This document shows, one piece after another, positions 51,701-64,000 of a stretch of 64,000 nucleotides of DNA (positions are counted from its first letter, which is position 1; every line of letters starts with the position of its first letter). This DNA comes from Trichinella spiralis (lineage: Eukaryota > Nematoda > Enoplea > Trichinellida > Trichinellidae). Made by a program: the position numbers and the translations under genes. The DNA is taken from assembly GCA_000181795.3 (NCBI GenBank), contig CM012955.1:2769959-2833958 (forward strand), read 5' to 3'. The notes under the pieces were generated by a model that saw only the letters and a program-made list of their open reading frames with translations, was not told the origin of the DNA and did not search any database.

Positions 51701-54700
51701 CATCAAACACTGATCAAGATTTGCTTGATTGTAATATACTGCTTTTTTGGATTTGGGTTGGAAGTTGATCAAGATGTTGTGTTTGTTAGAAATTTCAATT
51801 CCGGGTTTGAAAACTGTGGAGACAATTGATTTGCTTTTTTCTTTTTCATCTAACAAGCAGGCAGGCGAAATAAATAAAATAACCAAGGCTATCAAAATTC
51901 GACACGTGGCAGTCGCTTTTACGTTTCCATGTGAAAATAAATCTTCTTCTTCTTTCTTCTTCTTCCTTTTCTCAATTTTCTCAAGTCTTCAGTTGTGAAA
52001 AAAAATATTTCAAAAAAGAAATAAGCAATAAGCATGAAGTTAATGAATAAGAAGACAACAACGTCACTTTGTATGTTTGTTTTGTTTACATTAAATTAAA
52101 CATTTGAAAATAAAGCTAGGCAAAATTCTATTTGATTGAACAATTTTTCAAAAAATCTATCCAAATCAACGACAACGATGACAAACAAACAGACAAACAA
52201 ATCTGTGCACAAGTACAGTATGATTGGGATAATTTTGCCGTTTGAAAATTTCTTTGCCATTCTTATCATTTTCCACTGCAAAATGCTTCTTTATTTCACT
52301 TTCAATTTTCTTTTCTTCCCTTTTTTTATACTGATCATTGAAAAACCACTTGATTTTATTCGCACACTGACGTACGCGTATTTTACACATTTATATTTAT
52401 GCTTATGCGTGTGGTGTTGTTGTTTGAAATGAAAAATCAAATAACTCCGGCAAAGTGGTCGAAAAATTAACTTGCTCGAAGAGTAGAAAGCAATTGCTCG
52501 GCTTTATTGTTCCCAGTGAAAATTTGTAGAGAATTAGGCAAGAATTTATTTCGCCAAATTATACATGGGATGGCTTTCGGCGTTGCTTTTTAATTAGCAC
52601 GGCAAATGGCGACCACGGCCTGTGCCCGGTGCCAATTATTAATTTATTGCCATCGTATGTCCAGTGTTTGGCAAAATTTCAGAGCAAAAAGCCCAACTGC
52701 ACACACACACACACACACCACAACAACAACAACAAGTGCATCGAATTTCAAAATTCAACCTCACACGTATGCTGTTGAATAGTAAATGATTTTCAGGGTG
52801 GTATTTTGAAAATTTTAAAAATAATAAATTGGAAACTTTTTTTTCTTACTGTTGCCCTTTATTGTTTTTAATATTATACTTTTTGTTTGCTGATTTTCCA
52901 TTTCGGAAACGTATATGAGGGAACATTTCCAACGGAAAGCAAACACTTGCAACAATTGCAACTTTTTTCTTTTTTTTACATTTCTTAAGCACGTTGTGTT
53001 TTATTACTATTATTATCATTATTATTATAAATAAAGATAGATTGATGAATGGATGTCAAAGTAGAGTCGTGTAAGCTTTTCTATCAATGCATGCGGAGCA
53101 GCAGCTGTTGAAAATACTTTTTCTGTTGTCAGTGTTTTCTAATAATTGAAGTAAATAATGATAAATAAAATATTGAAGAAAAAAAGCAACTTTTTTTGCT
53201 TTATAATTTCAAAATTCATGTTGCATATTGTTTGATTGGTTTTAGAATAATTATCACACGAATCAGTGTCGATCTATCGTTGGCCAAACGTTCCTATAGC
53301 CATCCTTCGAAACGGGTTTTGATTGAAAAGTCCAATTCCAGATCAAGCAATGCTCTAGGTAGTGGCATATTTAATGTATATATATATATTTTTTGGTCTT
53401 TTTATTCTAATTATTCCAAAATGCTTTTTATTCTTAGCCGAAGTTCAAAGTGAGGTGGAGAGAATTTTCGAATTGGCTCGTTCGATGCAGTTGGTCGTTT
53501 TGGACTGCGACACGGTCAATCATCCTTCACAGTTGACCAAAACTGCTCTGGCACCGTTGTTTGTGTTCATAAAAATCAGCTCACCCAAAGTGTTGCAGAG
53601 GCTGGTCAAATCTCGTGGCAAATCACAAAGTCGAAACATGAGCGTGCAAATGGTTGCTGCCGAAAAATTGGCCCAATGTCCACAGGTATGTTGTCTTTTT
53701 TGTATTTAAATAAATAATAATTTCTGTTCATTTTCTTTTTTTTGTAAATCAATTTCCATATCTTGCAATTGTAATATTTCTTCCATTGATATTATTGGTT
53801 TTTTACGATACCAACGAGTTAATTCATCTTGAATATCATATACTGTAAATATTAAGGTAGGTGTAATTGGGAGAAAATTGAAAGTGCATTTAAAATCGTA
53901 AAGTTTGCATTTGAAATTTTCTACTTATCATTTACTTTTAATTTTTTTCAAATTTTCAAGAATTAATTTTACAAAAATTTACTTTTACAACTTTAGTTTA
54001 GTTCAGTTCAGTTCAGATCAAGAGGCTGCTGCTGAATTTAATTTGATTTCATTTTAGGAACTGTTCGACTTGATTTTAGACGAAAATCAATTGGATGACG
54101 CATGCGAACACATTGCCGAATATTTGGAAGGATACTGGCGAGCTACACATCCACCGGTTAAATCACCGCCGAGAATTCGAAGAAATTTTGATCGTTACGA
54201 ATTTCCCGTTTTTACACTATTTCAACAGCAGCCACTAGTTCCAGGATTGCAAAGCAAGGTTTGTTTGAAATGATGCTCTGAGATGATTGTTGTTTGCCTA
54301 CTATTTTGAACAAACAAATAGTTAAACATTGAATGTTAAACTGGTGTTGTTGAATGGGCAAATAGACAAATTTGATTGATACTGATTTTTGTGCAAGTGA
54401 ATCGTTCAGTTTTTCCCTTCATATATGCTGTTGGAGGTTTGATAATTGTGAGCTGTGTATGTTGTGATTGTAATTTCAGGAAGTCAAGGTGCAGCGTTCG
54501 CATACGGTTGCAGCAGATGTTGCGAAGAAAAAGTCACAGTCTGATGTGGAAGATGACGCCAGCGTTGGGAGCAGAATGAACGACTCCCAAGATTTGTACG
54601 GCATGTCCAACGTCGGTCAACGACCCAACAGCCTAGTCCCTGGTCAGGGTATTGCCCACGTTCCGACTCCTGCAATCATACAGGGTGCTTTGAGAAAATG

Positions 54701-54701
54701 A
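48782..54701 (+). CDS. ccb-1: Voltage-gated calcium channel beta subunit
   Basis: A cytosolic MAGUK-type subunit that binds the alpha-1 interaction domain and sets channel trafficking and gating. The eleven exons 48782-48844, 48930-49043, 50098-50220, 50298-50422, 50517-50611, 50667-50779, 50856-50995, 53246-53358, 53438-53685, 54058-54258 and 54480-54701 give 518 residues. The conserved order is [15 protein letters not shown], then the SH3 part ([25 protein letters not shown]), the variable HOOK region rich in Ser and Pro, then the guanylate-kinase-like domain from [20 protein letters not shown] to [20 protein letters not shown]. The C-terminal tail is short and Ser/Lys-rich. Introns 2 (1.05 kb) and 7 (2.25 kb) are long for this locus. 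Exon 1 assumes a GGT/GTGTAT donor, the only one I found that keeps frame. Residue matches to animal Cav-beta are dense, so identity is secure. Confidence 0.96.
49404..49712 (-). other. Unidentified 102-codon frame nested in calcium channel intron 2
   Basis: An uninterrupted minus-strand frame with balanced, coding-like composition (includes [18 protein letters not shown] and [18 protein letters not shown]) lies within the intron 49044-50097. It is locally more GC-rich than its flanks. It has its own ATG and stop without introns. I do not recognise the family. It could be a small nested gene, a processed fragment or chance. Confidence 0.3.
50996..53245 (+). other. Large seventh intron of the calcium channel beta gene
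   Basis: 2.25 kb that interrupts the guanylate-kinase-like domain between FEGR and [11 protein letters not shown]. No exon recognised inside. It contains AC, CTT and ATT simple repeats (AC run at about 52700-52718) and a TGACGTCA site near 51571. Confidence 0.7.
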
Positions 54702-55249
54702 AAATGAACATTAATAAGAAGTCTACTTTCGTGTAGTTTTTTTTGTTTTTTTTTCTTCTTATTTTCATTTTGCCGTGTTGCATAGATTTTATTATTGGTG
54801 AGGTGTTTTTTGTTCTTTCAAATAGCAATTGCTTCCACGATATGTATACTTGCTGGTCAGGCAGAGGTGGTTCCATGAAAATGTGAAATTCAATTTCCAA
54901 TTGGCCAAATGTTTTTTTATTTTGAATTGTTTGTTTGGTTTTTGAAAATGCGATTTTGTTTCAGTTTGTTTGTTCAATTACTGGGATTTGTTCACCTTTG
55001 CACTGTCCGCATCTTTTGGCCTTATAGCGTTGGTCGAACGTATAATATACATATAATATAATATAGGTGTGTATGTGTTTGTGTTGTATCCACTTTTAGG
55101 TGAGGAGACAGACCGTTTTTTTTGCAGTTGTTGCGCCGAGTAAAAAAATTTTTCACAAATCGTGCAAATTTTGCATTTGTTCTGTGTGATAATTTATTTG
55201 GGATTTCGATTTCCCGTTTATTTATTTTATTTATTTATTAACTTGCATT
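54702..55249. other. Spacer between calcium channel beta and SPATA2-like genes
   Basis: About 550 bp of T-rich spacer between two genes on the same strand, holding the first gene's 3' UTR. Nothing else recognised. Confidence 0.5.
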
Positions 55250-56456
55250 ATGTTTGCTTGTTTGCTAGCAGATTCTTTTTACAATCAATCACCGGTGGAC
55301 AAAAGCATGCAACGCTCGGTGATTGCATCTCAATACGAAGAGCTGCTTGGCACTGAAAATACGCCACAAGTTTATCAAGTGCTGAACGAATTGACTCGCT
55401 GTTCGGCTGATTTTTTGTGCTCTGTCGAACAGGTTCAACAATAATAATTTTAATGAATTGTGAATAATTTTCAAGTATTTTTTTTTTATTAATTTTAGAA
55501 GGACAAATTTCGCAATTTGACAATTACGCGTGTATTGTGCTTGTCAGCGGGCAAATGTGCCGGTTTTGATGGATTTTCAGCGGCAATGTGTTTCGATCAG
55601 TTGGAACGAATGTGCAAAAATCTTCTACTTTACCACTGGCGACGTGAAGAATATCGTTTTATTCGAGTAAAAAGACAATAAAATTTGAAAAGGTGAGTTA
55701 ATTTTTTAACATCTGTGAATATTTCCCTTGCAGAAGTGCACGCCATTTTTCCACAACTTGCGCAACACGTTGTACGATTGTGAGGCGTTGTTCTATTTGA
55801 TGGGCTATCGTGGTTGTGAAGACGACAATGAAAATTGCCTGGAGTTGAAGGCGAAAATTCCGAGCCGGGATTTGATTGGTTTCGCTTTCGACTGCTTTTT
55901 GGCGAACATCGAATGCCAACTTTTGCAAACAATGTACAACTGGCTGGAAAAGAGGAAAATATCTCCCAAATGGATCGACCTGATGCAGTGTCGTTGCAGT
56001 ACCGTGGGCAGTGTTGAGCTGTGCTGTGATCGGATTTTCCACTCCAGACCCAGATCCAGTGCCGACTTGGTCGAGCAGGACAACTTGGATCGACTGATGG
56101 AAAATTTGACTCTGCCCACAAGCGTCGATACTGGTCAGCAGAAGAAGCAGTGTTGCTTTGAAGCCAACAGCAACAGTTCGACGAAGAAGCTTGTCCAACC
56201 GAACCCTAAGCCGAGCACCGTTCCTCTGCCCGTCTACAAGAGACATGCTGATGAACAGTTGGCGGCTGTTCGACATTGTTACCCTACCGCTGCTTGCTCG
56301 TCTTCGACTCAGAAACGGTATCCGGCCGTGGAAACGAAATTTCGCTCATCAAATTTTCCAAAATTGCACAACTGCTGTCCAAGATGTGGTAGTGGAATGG
56401 TGAAAAAAAAGCAGCACGCAAACATTTGTCCGTATTGTGATTTTTTATTTTCTTGA
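55250..56456 (+). CDS. SPATA2 / tamozhennic-like PUB-domain protein
   Basis: SPATA2 in vertebrates bridges the deubiquitinase CYLD to the linear-ubiquitin ligase HOIP through its PUB domain; tamozhennic (tamo) is the fly relative. The three exons 55250-55432, 55499-55666 and 55734-56456 give 357 residues (human SPATA2 has 520). The PUB-like part spans exons 1-3: LERMCKNLLLYHWRREEYRFIRKCTPFF, then LRNTLYDCEALFYLMGY and IGFAFDCFLANIECQLL. These align in order with SPATA2's [27 protein letters not shown] and FELFLAKVECEQ. The middle is Ser/Pro-rich. The C-terminus holds a zinc ribbon, CCPRCG-x12-CPYC, where SPATA2 and tamo also have Cys pairs. The ATG at 55250 or that at 55306 could start translation; an acceptor-like TTTGCTAG lies between them. 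Whether it contacts CYLD or HOIP in this animal is not shown. Confidence 0.7.
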
Positions 56457-56502
56457 TCAATTTGACATCAATAATTATGATCAAAAAATAATGATCATGA
56501 TG

Positions 56503-56529
56503 GGGATGATGATGATGATGATGATGATG
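56503..56529. repeat. GAT trinucleotide microsatellite
   Basis: About eight GAT/ATG units in the short gap between the convergent SPATA2-like and M8 protease genes. Confidence 0.9.
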
Positions 56530-56576
56530 GCGATGAGTAAATTCATCTTGCCCGATGCGTTGTTACAAGTGACTGA

Positions 56577-58337
56577 CTAGTAGGTGGGGAGCATCAGATC
56601 CCTCGATTCTATGCCAATCATGTCAGGTTCGCATTGGAAATTTTTATCATTTTTCGTGCATATTTCTTCGCAAGAAGGACAAATCAAAGTACCTCGGTGA
56701 ACTTGATACCGCCCGTCGTTGGAACGAAAGTGACGAGTGACGCGCAGAAGAGCACCAGCGTACCAGCAAATTTTGTACTCTGCCTGCGGAATGGTGTCCA
56801 TTTGATTGCTGGCCGCGTGCAGCATCAGCCGACCTTTGTAACACTTGTACCGGTAACATCCCGCTCCGAATTTGGTATCGTACGCGGTCGTTGAGAAGGA
56901 AAAGATGGAAAATCCCATGGAACGCAGTATCGCAAACGCGCTTATCTGTTCTACGCAAATGGTGTTCGGTCCTCTACTTTCGGCGCCGAAATTTAAATTT
57001 GGATTCGTATCACCGACGCTGTGGTGACAAATGCTATCTTCGAAATGGTTCTGCCACCATTTCCAATGTAACTCTTGCCAGACGGGGCAATGGTTGAACA
57101 GTTCCTCTCCGCCTGTAACGTGGACGCCGCTCACAATCTCACCATTTTCCAGCATGGCTGTCTTGTCTCGGAAATATCCGTATTTGTCGCTGATGGTTTT
57201 GTTGACTACAAAATTGCAGTAGATGTATCTCGTTCTATCCTTAGTGCAGCGTGCCAACTTTGTCGCTCCGAAGTTTTCACGAGTCACAAAATCTGCCCAA
57301 TTGCAATACGGATAGGCAGCGAGCGGTTCGTCTTTGACCGAATTCACGTATTCGCTGCAACTTTTTTGCGCAAAAATACACCCAGCTCCCTTGCCATATT
57401 CCAACTGTCCCACATTGGAATAGTTCACCATATACCACCCTGAATCTTCCATGAAAGCAGAAGTTAATGGGGAAAGCACGATTTCGTTACTTAGTTTTCC
57501 TGTCATTATTTCATTGCCGAAAAGTCGCTTCTTCCAGTGGGAACGTACAGTACCAGGACCTCCGTTGTCTTCCAACTGGGCCCCTTTCAGATCTGGGCAG
57601 TTGAAGTGCTCGCGGACGAATTTCAATACACGTGGAGTCGAGACGAAATGCGTCTGCTGAGTCACCGTGACATTGTCGTTCACTTTCCACGGTTGCTCGA
57701 TGCCGAACGAATCGTGTGCATTGTGAATCATTGTCGTAATCATGTGCATACTGAAGTCGTTGAATACCATAACGTGCAATATTTCGTGAATCACGGTGTT
57801 ACTTATTGAATAGACATTCCACGGCTTGGCTGCTGTAGAATTTCTGCAAATAGCCACGTATCCGAAAACAGGACGATTGATGAAGTTCAATTTTGGTGGA
57901 CAAGTTGCAGCAAACGCAAGCGTAAGATCCGGGTTAGAGCAAGAAGCAGTATGCTTCGAGTCGACGAAAAGTATCAAATCAGTGTGGAGAACACCCTTCT
58001 TCAGCCAGTCACTTTCAATTGGAAAATGTGTATAATTGAAACAATTATAACTGTGCAAGTCAATCGGAATCTTCAGTCGTCGCACACGGATGGTAGTTTT
58101 CAAAAAATTTAGAGTTTTATTAAACGCTTCCTCTAATACGGCCATTTGCTCGTCGTTATACGCAGCTTTGAATGCGTCTGAAACAACCATTCGTATTCTG
58201 ATCGGCTTGAACTGTCTTTCAATAAATAGAGACTCTTCCTTCTCGGTCCTGAAAGTGAAGTAGGAAGCGACTAGCAGAGAAAAATAGCCCAAGCACAAAA
58301 AAAGCACCGACCGCATTGTTCTGGCAAAAAATTCCAA
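56577..58337 (-). CDS. Leishmanolysin-type (M8) zinc metalloprotease, intronless
   Basis: A single uninterrupted frame of 586 residues. Residues about 9-27 are a signal peptide or membrane anchor (SVLFLCLGYFSLLVASYF). The zinc-binding motif HEILH is at 184-188. A third His lies in SHWKKRLFGNEIMTG (about 267), with the Met-turn in EIMTG. The rest carries many cysteines, including CNWADF and the GAGC of YGKGAGC and FGAGCYRYKC, as in the M8 family. Potential N-glycosylation sites such as NKT, NYT and NVT suggest a secreted or surface protein. In most M8 enzymes a Gly follows HExxH two residues on (HExxHxxG); here that position is Val (HEILHVMVF), so activity is uncertain. The lack of introns contrasts with every other assured gene here. 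The start could also be Met8. It is convergent with the SPATA2-like gene. Confidence 0.9.
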   Translation of the reverse strand: MEFFARTMRSVLFLCLGYFSLLVASYFTFRTEKEESLFIERQFKPIRIRMVVSDAFKAAYNDEQMAVLEEAFNKTLNFLKTTIRVRRLKIPIDLHSYNCFNYTHFPIESDWLKKGVLHTDLILFVDSKHTASCSNPDLTLAFAATCPPKLNFINRPVFGYVAICRNSTAAKPWNVYSISNTVIHEILHVMVFNDFSMHMITTMIHNAHDSFGIEQPWKVNDNVTVTQQTHFVSTPRVLKFVREHFNCPDLKGAQLEDNGGPGTVRSHWKKRLFGNEIMTGKLSNEIVLSPLTSAFMEDSGWYMVNYSNVGQLEYGKGAGCIFAQKSCSEYVNSVKDEPLAAYPYCNWADFVTRENFGATKLARCTKDRTRYIYCNFVVNKTISDKYGYFRDKTAMLENGEIVSGVHVTGGEELFNHCPVWQELHWKWWQNHFEDSICHHSVGDTNPNLNFGAESRGPNTICVEQISAFAILRSMGFSIFSFSTTAYDTKFGAGCYRYKCYKGRLMLHAASNQMDTIPQAEYKICWYAGALLRVTRHFRSNDGRYQVHRGTLICPSCEEICTKNDKNFQCEPDMIGIESRDLMLPTY

Positions 58338-58985
58338 CCAACTTACTCCAACAAGCGAACGATCATTTTTTTAAATGAGCTAAAATTTTGAAATTTTAAA
58401 CCACAATTGTTTAAAGTCATACTGTATTCTAGAATAATTTTAAAGTGATTTTTGAATGAAAAGAATTTTAAAACCTTGTTATCGTTTACTGTACATGATA
58501 AGTATACTGTAACTCACTTAAATTTAAAAGTGACAACGGTTGACAACGATGATGATGATGAATGATTTGTCAATAATTTTACAGTTTTACAACTGAACAC
58601 AACTCGCCAAAATGCAAATGTCGTCGTTTTGTTTCCCTCATTCTCTTTTCTACTTTCAGTCAAATATCAACGAAGCAATAAAAATTTTGTTTTTTTTTAC
58701 TTTTCAAACTATAGAAAGAATTCAAATGTGTACGAATTGCCTTGTGAAAGCTGTCGCAAAACGTCATGAAATTTTCATCTATGAAATGCTAAATAAATGA
58801 ATATGTATATATATGTGGGTGTGTACATATAAAATTGGGGCATACATAAAAGGGGATAAAAATTTGCAAGAATATAAATAATTGTCAAAATTACAATAAA
58901 AGGTAGAACTGAAAAAAGCTGTGCATTAAACAAAACCCGAAATTCGCAACGTTATTCAACCAATTGCAAAAGAAAAATATCTTTT
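58338..58985. other. Gap between the M8 protease and the engulfment receptor
   Basis: About 650 bp holding the protease promoter and the 3' UTR of the receptor, both on the minus strand. Three TACTGTA or TACAGTA-type heptamers occur at about 58420-58512. No exon recognised. Confidence 0.5.

Positions 58986-64000
<5,015 letters not shown>

Noticed and set aside
55630-56276. Minus-strand frames of 163, 192 and 104 codons
   Set aside because: They overlap the third exon of the SPATA2-like gene, which has conserved motifs and zinc-ribbon cysteines on the plus strand.

Overview
This is eukaryotic, animal DNA, most likely from a nematode, and tentatively one outside the Caenorhabditis lineage. Three things point that way. 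The non-coding DNA is AT-rich. Most introns are very short (about 45-70 nt), with T-rich 3' splice sites ending TTTCAG or TTTTAG. Several start codons sit directly behind a splice-acceptor consensus, as trans-spliced nematode mRNAs do. All genes recognised are conserved metazoan genes. I found no bacterial genes, no CRISPR array and no convincing intact mobile element. Exon boundaries were read by eye from GT/AG consensus, reading-frame phase and family alignment from memory.

Layout, left to right. (1) 1-2.3 kb: higher-GC DNA with no recognised gene, perhaps an eroded retroelement. (2) 2.66-3.21 kb, minus: a survivin/BIR-1-type protein. (3) A 4.3 kb AT-rich gap. (4) 7.57-9.94 kb, plus: a GALNT10-type mucin O-glycosylation enzyme. 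(5) 12.1-14.5 kb, plus: a MEK1/2 kinase with all catalytic motifs. (6) 16.5-19.5 kb: a doubtful small minus-strand gene head-to-head with an EF-hand-like protein. (7) 21.35-23.25 kb, plus: a phospholipid-phosphatase-related (PLPPR-type) six-pass membrane protein without its catalytic His. (8) 24.4-33.5 kb, minus: vigilin with 14 KH modules, 16 coding exons and a non-coding first exon. (9) 37.8-40.8 kb, plus: a CPEB1-type translational regulator. (10) 42.2-46.7 kb: mitochondrial ribosomal protein bL9m (minus) head-to-head with the proteasome lid subunit PSMD12/Rpn5 (plus). (11) 48.8-54.7 kb, plus: a voltage-gated calcium channel beta subunit. (12) 55.25-56.46 kb, plus: a SPATA2/tamozhennic-like PUB-domain protein. 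(13) 56.6-58.3 kb, minus: an intronless leishmanolysin-type (M8) metalloprotease. (14) 59.0 kb to the right edge, minus: the C-terminal 925 residues of a CED-1/Draper/MEGF10-type engulfment receptor, whose 5' end lies outside the window.

This is an ordinary mixed housekeeping and signalling neighbourhood, not a functional cluster. Vigilin and CPEB are both RNA-binding regulators of translation, and bL9m and PSMD12 share a divergent upstream region; otherwise I see no shared pathway. I found no clear undescribed system. The points most worth a second look are: the intronless M8 protease with an altered HExxH context; a PSMD12 intron with no AG where the protein alignment demands its end; a long acidic tail on PSMD12; loss of GXXG loops in four vigilin KH modules; a GC-rich palindromic island inside the large vigilin intron; and a recurrent TACTGTA/TACAGTA heptamer in the non-coding DNA.
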